64,000 nt of DNA from Chiua virens (GCA_019787685.1 JAHNUO010000012.1:558001-622000), one strand, 5' to 3'. Positions 1 through 11,790 are shown, counted from the first letter of the stretch. Numbers and translations: made by a program. Notes: generated by a model from the sequence alone, not told the origin.

Positions 1-224
1 ACTGTGGCTAATAGGATATCAGCTTCTTATGACGCGACTCATCCATTGAAGAGAAGTGACGTACAGGAGGTACTCGATATTGAAGTGTCAGATATTTAGC
101 AGTAGTATAGTGAGTATCACTCGATCGTAGTTCATGGGTGACACGGACCAGAGTGTGACAGCCGGCTGATCCATTTCCTCAAAAGGCGGCGGGAGATCGC
201 GGAAAAGAAGGCGTCGAGGGTTAG

Positions 225-696
225 AGGGGCGAAAGCGTGTGTATTGAAAAGGCCATGTACCTTATTGAGGGGTGTACGGACTGCCGTAGATGCGTAGCGC
301 GTGTCTGCGCACGGTCACCTGTACCTCGTCGTTCTCGAGGTATGTCAGCTCGGGGTAGGTCTCGCGTAGGTATGCACGTGTCGCGGGGTCCGCGAGCGCT
401 GCATCATGGTTACCCACGACGAAGATCTTGACTGGGTGGGACTGCACGCTCAGCCATGCGAGGGCGTCGCAAACCTCGAGGAGGGTACCGGATTGGGTGA
501 GGTCACCCGCATGGAGGAAAATGTCACCTTGAGGCAGAGACGGTTGGGTGTTGTGTGTGCTGTGGGTGTCAGATGCAGGTGTCTGTGGGAGACTGTTGGG
601 CCGGTGGGATTGGCACGGGAGGCTGCGTCCAGGCATAGACGCGGCGCGAGAGGGAGAGGAGTGGGGAAACTTTGAATTTGTCCCAGATGGCTTCAA
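225..696 (-). pseudogene. Calcineurin-like metallophosphoesterase, broken
   Basis: The reading frame shows the metallophosphatase signature in order: SDTH near the N-terminus, GDIFLHAGDLT, then VVGNHD and IYGSPYTPQ. This order fits the MPPED/UPF0046-like branch of the calcineurin-like phosphoesterases, metal-dependent phosphohydrolases. In that branch the segment after SPYTPQ normally continues with a Gly-x-Trp-x-Phe-Gln-Tyr block. Here the stop codon TAA (262-264) comes directly after TPQ, and the expected block (GTWPFQYTR) follows beyond the stop in the same frame. The C-terminal half with the remaining metal-binding histidines is not recognisable to base 1. The N-terminus is also short and its true start is unclear. 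I infer a pseudogene. A truncated product, or an intron removing the stop, is possible but less likely. Confidence 0.6.
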
Positions 697-1021
697 GTTG
701 CTGTCGGCGATGGATGAGTGAGTCGATCGCAGGCATTCAAAGATATGATTCGACTCCTACTAAGTCGGCGGAGCGTCAGACACAGAAAATATATCGGCGA
801 GAGCAAATGTAGAGCAGTAGCTTTTGATCGAGTCTCATGGAAATCTCATAGTAGGAACAGGCGTTTTGTGAAGGATCTTTTGCAGAAATGGTTCTCCTGA
901 CACTCGCTTTGATGGGAAGACCACGTTTTGTATTATACTATGAGTAGTCAAGGTTTGGAAAGAACGGGCTTCTCGGATCTCATGTACGCCATACTGTCCC
1001 TGTTCAGGGCGGATACTTGTT
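697..1021. other. Intergenic, no gene recognised
   Basis: This stretch lies between the phosphoesterase remnant and the REV3 stop codon, both on the minus strand. I see only short frames without recognisable motifs. It should hold the REV3 3' UTR and whatever upstream region the phosphoesterase had. Confidence 0.5.
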
Positions 1022-4000
1022 TCAGATAAATTCACGTCCGTCCACGCTGGCGTCATGGGACACATCCAGGTCTTCTACCAACGTCCGCAGCCCCTCCAGA
1101 AAATCCTGCTTCTGTTCTACCTTGATCCGTTCATACAACCACGGACAATCGATATTCATACACCTACTCGGCTCACTCGGCGCCGTCGACGCGCACGACG
1201 CACAGATACGCTGGGTATCGAGGAGCCGTTGTTCCCCTTTGCGCAAACGGAGCAACAGGGTGGGGATCGTCTCCTGTGTGTTGGCTCGGCAGGCTCGGCA
1301 GATATCTAGAGCAAAACAATAAGGGCGTCCGATATGCGAGATGACGCGCGGCTTACCATCTGAAGCTGTCCCGCCGCACGTCAAACACCGCGCACTTTGG
1401 AAATGCTCGTCAATCTTGAATTTGGTGGTGTGCACGGCCGCACGCTTGCGGGGCGAGAGCGCGAGTGGGTCCCGTTCGTCGACCGTGATCGTTTTCGGCA
1501 TCTCGTCATACCACGCGCGAACATCTGCGCCGACGAGGTTGAAGATGCGCTCCAAGGGTGGTATCAGGACCTTGGTAATGTAATACGTCGCGTCGATGCG
1601 CAGTTGCCTAGATACGTTCGATATCAGCCTTTGCGGTCACACTTGGCGGCGTTGCGGGACGTACCGGTTCGCCAGAAACTCTTCTGGGGTGATCGCTCTC
1701 TCCACAAGGCGTGTATGTGGTTCGCCACGCACGATGACGTACGGTACACGGTCGCCATACTGAGGTTCGTCATTTTCGTCCTCCAAAATCCGCCGTGCAG
1801 CTATAGCGACACCAGGTGGAGGTGGCCCTTTGTCGCTTATGGGACAAAATAGAAACGTTCTCAGAATCTGGGTGAATTACACACAGAACGAGACTGTTCA
1901 CCTATACGTTCCCATCTTGACCTCCTTTGCAAAGATGAAATCTTGCAACGAAATTCTGTTTCGCATGATTTTTGACCACGTCTTGTAGCAATAACTCTTC
2001 ACCTCGCTTAAGTCTTGTGTGCGGAAAAGGATCCTGTTATGTTTATCAGGAGCGTTTTCGGAGGGAGAGTTTGATGGACGCCAGACTTTAAGCACGTTTC
2101 TGTCATTTTGGCCTGGGCTGGTACGCCATCGCGTCGCACAGTCTCGATGCCTTTTGCATCAAAAGTGGGTTCCGTTTCGTCGGGGGCTTCGTACTTGAAC
2201 CCGACGTAGCGCTTTTTGGCCATAAGCACGCATGGCAAGTACACCTGTTCCATACGCCGTGAGTCTCACCCTGTACGTCATGGAAATACCGTATCGTGGT
2301 ACTCACTTTTTCAAACTTGAGCTTGATGGGCGGTGGGTTCATGGCCGTGATTGTGTCCGCGATCTCATATCCAATCCGGAACGCCTGTTCCTTGGTCTTC
2401 CCCTTGAGGTAGATAAACACCGAATCCGTGTCCCCGTACACAACCCGCGCGCCCCATTTTTCCGTGCTATCGATGACAGCGATGGCCTGGATGGACACGC
2501 GCTGCAGTGGTAGCGGCACGAGGAGAAGTATACACGTACCTTTTCGAGCGTCTCTCGACCGCTCTGTACGATGCTGTCCGCAATCTCGACCGCAGGCATA
2601 CGCCCCGAATAGGTCGCGCTCGTGTACCCGTACGTGACGTTGGCGATGTACTTGAGTCCGAGCTGCCGTGCGTCGAGTATCCGGCTTAGTGCCTATCATG
2701 AGATGAACGAATGCCCGAACATCAGAAACGGCGCATGCATTACCTTGTCGCTCTTGACACCTTTCATCGCTTGTTTCACCATCACGCGCGTGTCCAACAA
2801 CTCGGTCAACATCCGACCCAAAAGTCCTTGGCGTACGATCGGCTTGACGTACATGATGCCGTTCGGTGAGACTTTAGCATGGGTGTGAGCTGAGGTGTAC
2901 CAAGGCGGCAACACGGGTTCACCCACTCGTGATGTGTTCTTGCAGTTTCTCCAACAATCCTGGGGGAAGATCGAGGTCCGTCACGCCGAGCTTGTTTCTA
3001 CCCTGAAAGTCGGCCACGCGGCCCAAACACGTCGAATAACAGTAATTGTACGCAATCATGATCGAGGGGTACAGTGATTGAAAGTCCAACACAAGCAGAG
3101 GTCCATTGTAGAAGGCAGAGAGAGGCTCCATGATTAGAGGCATACATTCCGCAGCGTTTTGTTTCCCGACCTTGGATTCTGGATGTGAGTGTTTTGACAT
3201 CACGGAGGAACGACAAGACGCACATCATGTTTACTAGGCGAGAGCAAAGCAAAGCTCTCTGGTTTGGCGATACGGAATAAGAATGACTCTACTTTGAACT
3301 GAGAACCACGGCTGATGACAGAGTAGAAATCGACTCCAAAGACGCGTGCAAATTCCCTGTCATGGATGTATCAGAGTCATCCGCTTCGACGAGTAATGGC
3401 TTACGCGGTTTTCGTTGTCGTCTCTGCTTCCTCGAGGATGTCCAGTGTCATCCTGGTACGGTCACGAAAATATCGAAGAACTTGAGCAGTATGGACGGGA
3501 TTCTCGCTGTTATACCACGATGTCAAGGCTGATGGCGTATAACGGGGAACTCTGTTAATGTTCCAGATGGGCGTCGGTCGCAGGGCTGCAATCGTATTCC
3601 ACTCACCTTTTACGTAGCAGATGGAAAACCACATTCTCGAACGAATAACTTGTCAACGACTGCTCACTGCGCATAATTCTCCAAACGTTGAATACATGTC
3701 GGCCAGTGACTCTGAAGGTAGTAGTCGTTCTGACACCCCATTGGTCAGTGCCGCTCCGCACCAAGGTGGTTGGCGCGCGCGCAATCAGTTCTGGAACATC
3801 GAGACCTGTGAATGTCAGCCTAAGGACAGTGTCCGGAGGAGACCAGTATCTTACCATAATGAAATCCGCGAGAACTAAGGTATCCCCATGACGCGGCTTG
3901 CACTTCCCAACCCACAAGAATGTCTGGGTCCACGTCAATAATAATGTCGATGATTCGATTCATCAGTTCAAGCTCATCCGAGAGTACTTCAATGGAAAAG

Positions 4001-6893
4001 TCACGTAATCGACGGGGATCTAGTTGAGGATTCTGAACCACTAGAATGCCTTGATCAAGTAGTCCGGAATGCAGATTATCGTCTCCTAGTACGTAGAAGA
4101 TAGCGGAGATTTCATCCTGGTCCGCGTCTGGCTTGCGGTCACCTCGTGAAGGTGCTATTCAACATATCAGAGAAGCTCAAAACGAAATTTTGAGAAACCT
4201 CACCAAAGACTTCCATCGAGAACAATGTCATATGTTGACCGTCGCGCGTGTTCAACTCGGAACGTTTCTGTGGCAAGGACTCATATCCGAGGCCATTTAT
4301 TTGCGTCCGTCCTGCAATCTGGCCAAACAGGTGAATTGAATGTGCGTCCCGGCGGAGAAAAACGGTCTACCTGTGAGGTATCTTTCACCGGTCTGCTCGG
4401 CTTCAATGGATTCTCTTCAAGCCACTTCCTGACCTGTCGGAGGCTTGGGGGAATGCTGGCATACTCCCATCCGCTACATGGTACGGAAAGCCGTGTAACC
4501 TGACATGCTGAAGAGATGTGACTCTCCTTGGCTTGCCACTCTTCAAGAGTGTCCAACCCTCCACCGCCTTTGAGGCGGTAGACAAGACCAGCATATTCTC
4601 TTGGACCATCAGGGACATCGGCTTTTTTAGAATAGAATGGATCGCGGTATATTCGCCTTGAAAGTCCGAATTGTTCGAGAGTATTGAGGAGTTCCGACGC
4701 AGACGGTGGGGGAGGCGCATATGTAAAGATCTGACCCTTTAATGGTGGTTGAAGGGACTGGGATTCGGGTTGAGAGTTGTAGGATGCTCGGGGTAACGAA
4801 AGCGACACCGACAAGTTGTCAAATTGTGACGTGTCTTCAACCGGCGCCGTTTCAAAGGTACTGGCAGTTTGTGAACAAAGAGCCTCTCGGTATAGAACAA
4901 GGCGTACGGTAGAAAATCCGCTTCGTCGTCGTGAGGGGGGTTCAAGACTTTGTTAGTATGTGCCATGTCTGGTCTTTGAGGCGAGAGGGCATCAACGATG
5001 TGACTTAATTCGACTAATGTTCACTGACGAGTAATCACGATTGGCAGTATATGCATTGTCACTGTCGAACAGACGAACGGACTCTTGAGGGGTTACGATC
5101 CTGCGGAATGTGTCAAAATCACAGTTGATGGCGATGAGTGGATCGTACTTTGGTGTCGTGAAGTCATCGTAAACGGACAACTGTTTATCATCGCGTCTTT
5201 GCGACCTAACAAATTATTAAGCAAATTGGGGGAGATGGTATTGTTCAATTTCACTTGGCGGGCATTCCCGACTCATTGTTCTCTACAGAATGAGTGCGTG
5301 ATCGTTTCTGCCTGTAACATAAGTAAGCAAGGATATCATGAACAAGAATCGCAGCACCTTGCTTGCACGAGTTGATTCCAAGCAACTGTGAAAGGATTTT
5401 CGATGACAGAGGATGGTTCTTTCGCTTGGAATGGATCAGGTGTACTATTGTCGAATCAACATGTAAAAGGGCGCAACGTTGAAATCAGGAAACTCACCCC
5501 GGCCTTGCATCCCCTGGGTTCGCACTCCCTTGTACTTGTTTCGCTTCAGATTGTAGTATACGTCCTGCCTCGTCCAGAACCTCTTCAACCTCGTAAATCT
5601 TCTCATCCTCAGCCGGTCTTGACCACTCTTCTTCTGCAAGCTGGTCGATATTCTGACTCGATAAGATGCCCTCGTCGACATCTACGCCGACATGTTCTGG
5701 AATGCCATTGCTCATCCACGACTCACCCTGGCTGAGCTGTGCAAAAGGATTATCCTCATCCTCTGCCTCAGCTTGGAGTGGGACGACATTCGAGTCCTTG
5801 GATTCTTGTCGTCCAGGCTTCCAAGTGCGCCATTCTGCTTCCCAGAGTGCCTCCACACTCTCAAACATCGTCATTACCCACTTCTCCCAGCGCGCCTCGC
5901 TCTCAACCATCACTTCCTTTTCTCTCTGAATCTTGACGCGGAGTTCTTCCCACCATCGTGCCTCGGCGACCCAATCACCACCTTTTTCTCTCGACGACTT
6001 GCTCAAGTCGATTGGTACTTTAGGGGTTGGAGACAACCCTTTAGCGATCCGACGTCGACGTTCGTCCTCCCAAAGTTCACGAACACTCAGCACGACAGGG
6101 TCAGGTGGCATCGGCGGTGCTGGAATTGTCAACTTGTGATGCATGTTACGTGCAGAAAGATGGTGTCGGTTGAGTATTTGGTGCGCGACGACGTCTACTT
6201 CGAGTGGCATGCGGGACTGTCGGACGTAGGGGGAGACCCTGAACAGGTCGGATGTAGCCAAGTCGGGATCGTCCTCTTCCACACCACGTTTCCAGACTTG
6301 GCCGCAGTTGATCCAACCACAGCCATATAAACCAAAGTCGCACATAAATTGGAGGTGGTAACTCAGGTGGCTCTCGTAGACACGAAACATTGTATGCATA
6401 ACTGTGCCTGAGTGAAGGATGGTGACAGCGCGGTTGACAATAGCGGGATCCGCGATGAAAATCTTGAGAAATGGCGTATAGGAAGAATGGAAGCCGTAAA
6501 AGTGAACCCCTTTGACGAGGATGATTGCACGGATGAACTGAGCATTGGAAGAGAAGGGGTTGCGCTTGATGGAGAGAGCAATGGCGTGGTTGAGGGACAC
6601 AGTGAGTTGGGTAATGTAACGGTCGACTGTCGCGGAGGTGAATTGAGAGCGAGAAACAAGAGAGAGGGCTTGCCGTGATATGGGGTCATGTTTCCGGGAT
6701 ACTCTACGAAGAAATATGGATAGACCTGGTGGACGTGGACACAAGCCTTCTCGCCGGTAGAAGAAACGCCATATATACGAATGATGGGTACGCGGGGCAG
6801 CGAAGCATTGTCGAGTTGTCCGGTCGGTGCCAAGATGTGATCTATTTGATTGATGAGGACACTCAACGAGACGCGCTCTTGGTCGGTGTTCAT
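1022..6893 (-). CDS. REV3: DNA polymerase zeta catalytic subunit REV3, multi-exon
   Basis: This gene encodes the family B polymerase of translesion synthesis; with REV7 it extends from mismatched or damaged termini. The start ATG at 6893 opens MNTDQERVSL. N-terminal conserved blocks follow in exons 6674-6893 and about 5498-6626 (VKGVHFYGFHSSYTPFLKI). Exon edges between 5,490 and about 4,860 are unresolved. Then come YAGLVYRLKG (about 4,600), QIAGRTQINGLGYES (about 4,320), the exonuclease-like region DILVGWEVQ (about 3,910), DQWGVRTTTTFRVTGRHV (about 3,730), motif A LDFQSLYPSIM (about 3,080), motif B KQAMKG (about 2,770) and motif C YGDTDS (about 2,440). The last exon (1022 to about 1610) holds two Cys clusters, CLTCGG..CRAC and CASC..CMNIDC, the zinc and iron-sulphur sites of B-family C-termini. 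All polymerase carboxylates seen are present. At least 14 exons are needed, most introns being about 50 bp. I see no lesion. Confidence 0.93.
6627..6673 (-). other. GC-AG intron 1 of REV3
   Basis: Exon 1 ends ...TPYH plus one base and exon 2 resumes VDRYITQL. No GT donor restores the frame. A 47-bp intron starting GCAAGC and ending GCGACAG gives the continuous peptide TPYHVDRYI, which matches the shape of REV3 homologues here. Start and end positions follow from that junction. It needs RNA support. Confidence 0.6.
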
Positions 6894-6988
6894 GGGTCGA
6901 GGTGGCAGTGCTCGTGACGATCTCGGCTGGGTTTGAAACTGCAAGGTTTTCGTCGAATACACGTCACGGTCATCCTGCTTGTGCTGGA
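6894..6988. promoter_or_regulatory. Shared divergent promoter, REV3 / DUF4536 gene
   Basis: Only 95 bp separate the REV3 start codon (6893, minus) from the DUF4536 start codon (6989, plus). Both 5' UTRs and promoters must share or overlap this region, unless one gene starts further inside the other. No clear TATA box is visible. Confidence 0.5.
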
Positions 6989-7387
6989 ATGTCCGGACCA
7001 CCACATGTATCAAAGTCATCATCTTCCACAGACTCCGTTGCGTGGACCCCGGAAGAGAAGAACCAATGGGAGTACAAAGACTGCCTCTCATGTAGAGTCA
7101 TTGGGACGGGCGCACTTGGGTTGACGGGTCTATATGCGCTGGGTATGGCTCGGCCAAAAGCGCCAGGAAGCGTCTTTGGTAAGATGATGATGGCTGGTAT
7201 TGGATTCGGTGAGTCGACACCGTGGCTCATTGTATTTTACTTTTCGCCAGAATACTGATTCACACATACCCTTTGTCTCCCAGGATTTCTAGCAGGCAGC
7301 GTAGTCAGATGGAACATGACCCCCACACAAATGCTGGGGGCGTTTACGGACCAAGTTCGTGGTGTTCCACGGCGATCGGGGTCGTAA
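6989..7387 (+). CDS. DUF4536 (DMAC1-like) small membrane protein
   Basis: Two exons (6989-7208 and 7284-7387, 75-bp intron gtgagt...ctcccag) give a 107-residue protein. The core is YKDCLSCRVIGTGALGLTGL followed by YALGMARPKAPG. After the splice it continues GFLAGSVVRWNMTP. This is the pattern of DUF4536: a Cys-x-x-Cys pair next to two short hydrophobic segments. In animals the family includes DMAC1, an assembly factor for the distal membrane arm of mitochondrial complex I. I infer a mitochondrial inner-membrane role, but fungal members are not characterised to my knowledge. The start was chosen because it gives a typical short N-terminus (MSGPPHVSKS). The gene is divergent from REV3. Confidence 0.72.
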
Positions 7388-8338
7388 GCGGTCTACGATG
7401 TCTCAGGTAGTATTGTATCTTACATTTTATGTGTCTGGAATAATCTCGAGAATAGTCACCACTGAGACTCCACAATGACACCTATCTTCCGCTTCGAATC
7501 AATGTAACGCGCAGTATGTTGCTCACTTTCCCAGGAGCCCAAAATTCGTTGAGTACCTGGCAAGCAATTGATCTGTCCAGAGTCGAAAGTCATTTTTCCC
7601 TGCACAGTTGATGCAGATGACCCAGGTCTGAGTTGTCTTATGCGGAGGTAGCAGGACTATTAGCCCCAATTTGGACTTCTCTCTCTCGCTCTCGAATCGT
7701 CAACGTGGCCTCGATCCTTTCGATCAAGTCACCCGCGCGCTCGCCATTCGCTTCATTTACACATTTTCTTCCTTCTCCTGTGACATCTCGCTTACTTACA
7801 CCCTCACCTTATGATAGTCCTTTGTGTCGTCATTCCTAGCCTATGTACGTCACATATACATCACAATTCCTGAGCCACTGATCTTGTAGTCTATAAAGTC
7901 TGCATGAAGTCGAGTTTCGCTCTCGAATCGAAGTCTCACTTTCCTATTCTCTATCCAGTACGAACGGATGCCATCGATCATCGATGATTCTCTTTTCTTC
8001 TCTTTCTCGCCCTCTTCTCTCACCTTCCATTTTGGCTGATCAGTTTTAGAACTCGCGCACACCGTTCGTCCTCAGCGACGAACGTTCCCCTTCAATGCCC
8101 TTTTGAAATCAAGTGAACCGGCTAACATGTATTCTGAGCAACTGGCAAGTCTGCTACCATTCGTAAATGCGGAAAACATGTTCAGACCCAATCAAGGATT
8201 CAGATTTGGTACGACATTCCATTTTACATGATCCTGACAAGGAAAGCAAAGGGGTCAGCATTTTCACTAGAGCGTAAACATAGCCGTGTTCAAAACATCG
8301 TTGGCATCCTATAAATCAGAATGCATTTGGACCAATGA
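7388..8338. other. Intergenic, pyrimidine-rich, no gene recognised
   Basis: No conserved protein motif is visible in any frame. The region has several T/C-rich runs (about 7,675-7,700 and 7,985-8,030) and a short Ser/Pro-rich frame at 7,633-7,839 that I cannot support as a gene. Confidence 0.45.
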
Positions 8339-8732
8339 CTATCCATCTAGCTGCACTCGCTGAGCAGACCTGACCTCCCTTGGTACTTCCTCAATGTCTC
8401 CTTGGACCGTCTCCTCGTTCTGCCTATCATCCGCCTCTACGGTCTCTGCGACCTCGCTCTGCACGCCAGCTGCAAACACCATTGGTCCTCCGGCAGCACC
8501 ACGGCTGGATAACGTGGACAACCCAAACCCAGAGTCGATCCCATCCCCACGTCTCCCTTGAACATCGCGTGCATACAATTCTCGTATACTGATGATAAAT
8601 CGAGGGGCAAGAGTGTACACGGGCACAAGTTCCAAGATACATGATAATGCGAACAGCCACCTGGTGGCTGGAAGGTTTCCCGCATAATATAGCAAGGTGA
8701 TAAGGTTCAACAAGAAGATTCTGCGAACCAGA
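8339..8732 (-). CDS. C-terminal part of a basidiomycete integral membrane protein
   Basis: The frame reads LVRRIFLLNLITLLYYAG, a second hydrophobic segment (CILELVPVYTLAPRF), then FIISIRELYARDVQGRRG and DSGFGLS. This tail, ending a membrane helix with S-I-R-E-L-Y-A-R-D, is typical of a large basidiomycete family of about 300-residue seven-helix proteins of unknown function. The exon probably begins at 8732 after a CCTCAG acceptor. I cannot find the upstream helices (expected to about 9,500), so the gene may be truncated or its upstream exons may be too diverged for me to see. The function is unknown. Confidence 0.5.
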
Positions 8733-9540
8733 CTGAGGATGGCTTACTAGTAAAATGCAGTGCATACTTACGTAAGCGACCAACTACGTCCGAATCTCGC
8801 TTTCTCAACTGGTCAGAGTACCCTGTCTCGACGCGCTTTCAGAGGCTACTGCCGCTGTTGATTGTCAGTTCTCAGATATTTAATTTTTTTTCGCGCTGTT
8901 GGCTTAACCGGATTCGCATAGGTCACCACTGTGGTCGTGGGGCTAGGTACATAGGTCCACAGGTCGGTGATGCTAACCTGAATCATGCCCTCACACAACA
9001 GAGGCTGGTTTGAGTACGGATCATCTTGCCTTCTTTGAGTGTGAACTCATTCTCCATAGCAAAATCGTTGTTTTTGGAATTCTTGACTGACTTAGCAGAC
9101 TCCGATGATTGTTCTTCCATCCTCCCCGCTATTTTTGCGATCAACATCCGAGTCAAGTAGGCACGTTATTCTGAATTTATTCATATCTATCACTGATTTC
9201 GGTTTTACTCCATCTTTCCATAATTCTCTACGTATCCCGCTTTGGATATTCGCTTCGCGATTGAAGACGATAATCATGATGCCTCTGTGTGCCTTGCTCG
9301 TGCGTACCAGCAGCGCGGCACACTTGAAGCAAACGTTTTGGGGAGGAAACTGAGCGCTAAAGTTGAACACGCGGCGACCTCGTCTCGAGCTTGTTTTTCT
9401 AGTGGATGCTGAACAAACCAGCGCAGGCCGCGCCGCGCGGAACACGAGCTGCAATACAGCAATGCAAAGGAGGTACCGTAACTGTTTGCAGGTTGCGTGC
9501 ACTCACGAATGTTGACCCTGGACAGTAGGCGGCCGGTCGG
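8733..9540. other. No gene recognised
   Basis: Upstream exons of the membrane protein could lie here, but I do not recognise them. Frames at 9,092-9,570 lack known motifs. Confidence 0.4.
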
Positions 9541-9667
9541 CATCAGGGAAATCAGGAGCGTGATAATCATTTATCGTCCATTTTTCCAAAAATTGTGGGT
9601 TTGTCTATAGACCTTGTAATACCACAGGGTGGATTATCAACGTCACGCTCCTGACTTTTCCCTGATG
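9541..9667. repeat. Imperfect inverted repeat, MITE-like
   Basis: The left arm (9541-9570) begins CATCAGGGAAATCAGGAGCG. The right arm (9632-9667) is its reverse complement, beginning CATCAGGGAAAAGTCAGGAG, with small indels. About 60 bp lie between the arms. Size and structure fit a small non-autonomous DNA element or a hairpin. I see no clear target duplication. Confidence 0.45.
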
Positions 9668-10156
9668 CTATGATTTGTTCCCACAAGCCAGTTTCAATTT
9701 CCAACTTCCATTCCCTCTCACTTAAGTGGAGCTTGATGCACTGATGCTCGAATAGAGAAATATGTCATTATCTACAACAGAATTCACTGGCATATGGCTC
9801 GGAAGCGTCACACTAGGAAGTACTTATCCTGCAGATGGTAGGGCGAAGGGCATGTCAAGCACTGCCTCCAACCTTCAAGTGGACCACCAGTTAATTTCCC
9901 TTGCTGAATTTGATTTCCTTACCCTTAGAATGACGCGAAATTCAAGGACGCGAAAACGTTTTGCTTTTGGTCAGTCATTGGCTACACGCTAGCCCTATCT
10001 CAGACTGACGAACCCTACACCACGCTCCGAAAATGCCACGCTGACGTCCTCGGCGCTTTCATTGGTGAGATAAAGGGGTGGAGAAAGGTTAGCATGACCA
10101 GCTTTGTCCTCATTCATACTCGTACTATATTGCTCGCTTTTCAATATCTTCTAGTT
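9668..10156 (+). promoter_or_regulatory. Upstream region of GTPase paralog A
   Basis: The last 120 bp resemble the upstream region of paralog B. Both have TGACGTC (10042-10048) followed by GAGATAAAGG (10067-10076), then a pyrimidine-rich stretch and TATCTTCTA just before the ATG. TGACGTC matches a CRE/ATF-type site and GATA a GATA-factor core; binding is inference. Confidence 0.45.
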
Positions 10157-11790
10157 ATGTCCGAGTCCCAGGATGATTGCGTCAAAGTCGCGTACGTATA
10201 CAGCACTTGGCTATCGAAGTGCCTATCGGACTAACGAAATATTGCAGGGTTATGGGCGCAACTGGCACTGGTATGTATGCTTCATTACCACGTACAAAGA
10301 TGACATTCGAGTTCACGTTCTTCTCCGAACCCTAGGAAAATCTGCTGTGGGTGTTTTACAGCTATGCTTGATTTCGACTCATGTTCTGTCTCCCCTGTAG
10401 TTTATCCAACATCTCAGCAATGACGCTAACATCCACATTGGCCATGACCCCGAATCCGAGACATCTGAAATCCACACTGCCTACTACACAGATGGGACGA
10501 CTGGCCGTTCCGTCATGTTAATTGACACCCCCGGCTTTGACGATTCTCGAAAAGGAATCACGGATACCGATATCCTACAGATGCTCATAGAATTCCTGCG
10601 TCCGGAGAACGAGTACGTGCATTTGATTGAGCATGTATCTCCTACCTCGTGACGAATAGATATCTGTAGGGAGGGGAAGAAGTTGAATGGAATCATCTAC
10701 ATGCACCGCATCTGCGACGTTCGCGTGGGCGGTCTTACCAGGAAGAACCTTCGAATGTTCCAAGCTCTGTGCGGAGAGCAGAGCCTTCGTAACGTTCGTG
10801 TCGTCACTACCAATTGGGATCGTGTCACCGAGCAAGAAGGCCTCGAGCGAGAGCAAAAACTGGAGAAAGGTGTCTTCCAACCCCTCCTCGCATCTGGAGC
10901 CCAGATGCACCGTCATTCTAACAACGTCCAGTCTGCGCAGGTAATCATGGCCGAGCTTATCCCCCTCACAGCGGTCAGCACTCAGCTCCAGGACCAGATC
11001 GCTGACGGAAATGCATTACGAGACACGGACGCTGGTCGTATTATCAACAAGGACACCGAGGACTTGATGGAGAAGCATACCAAGGAGCTAGTAGATATGA
11101 AGAATGACATGGCGCAGGCTGAACGGGATCGCGACGAGGCTCTGAGAGCTCAATTAGATGCGGAGCAAAAGGGCTTGGAGGAGCAGATCAGGCGTGCCGA
11201 GGAAGATCTGGCGCGGTTGAGCATGACGATTGACGCGCTCCGCATGGAGCGAAATGCCTGCACAGGCAGCAGGTGATGGAAGTGAAAGCTTGGTTCGACA
11301 AGAGGATTACGAAATTGCAGCAAGACCGTGCCCAAGCACAGGAAAACGCACGGAAATGGCGCGGCCAGCTCGATCGTGCCAGGAAACGGCTCCTGGAGAT
11401 TTCAAAATCACAGCAAAACCGTGCGCAAACCCAGGAGGATCCAGGGCAATCGCGCGCCCAGTTCGCCGGTAAACAACAGGGTAGGGGTGCCGCCACAATC
11501 ACAATCAGGAAGTGGCAGGAGGATGCAGCTCTAAGAAGACAACGAGAGCTAGAACAACGTGCAACAGAGGCTGAACAAAATGCGGCGATGCTACAGCAGA
11601 AGATCGAAAGGATCGAAGCTGAGAAGCGCAAAGCCGACGATTATGCAAATCGCGGAGTGTTCACTCGATTCTTCCATGGTATTTCCTCAATTATTAGTTG
11701 GAGGTCTGAGGAAGAGAACAGAGTGACCTAACCTCCTGGTGGCTTGGTTGGCGGCTTAGCTGGGATAGGCGTGACGATTTTGAAGTCTGA
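10157..11790 (+). pseudogene. P-loop GTPase/coiled-coil gene, paralog A, frameshifted
   Basis: Five exons (10157-10191, 10248-10270, 10336-10346, 10401-10612, 10670 on) encode a G domain: AVMGATGTGKS (P-loop, G1), DTPGFDD (G3) and TTNWDRV (G4-like). A long Glu/Arg-rich coiled coil follows. This is the AIG1/septin-like P-loop family common in mushrooms; its role is unknown. The frame stops at 11276 after NACTGSR. Compared with paralog B, a net 2-bp insertion near 11,230-11,270 shifts the frame; the coiled coil resumes at 11273 (KLQQDRAQAQENARKW) and runs to RGVFTRFFHG. The Gly-rich hydrophobic C-terminus (GGLVGGLAGIGVT) lies in a further frame after the stop at 11731. Two shifts suggest a decaying copy. 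A 295-residue truncated GTPase could still be made. Confidence 0.72.

Noticed and set aside
11267..11320. An intron explaining the frame break in paralog A
   Set aside because: Candidate GT-AG pairs (for example GTGATG...TTGCAG, 48 bp) return to the wrong frame, and paralog B has continuous coding sequence here.
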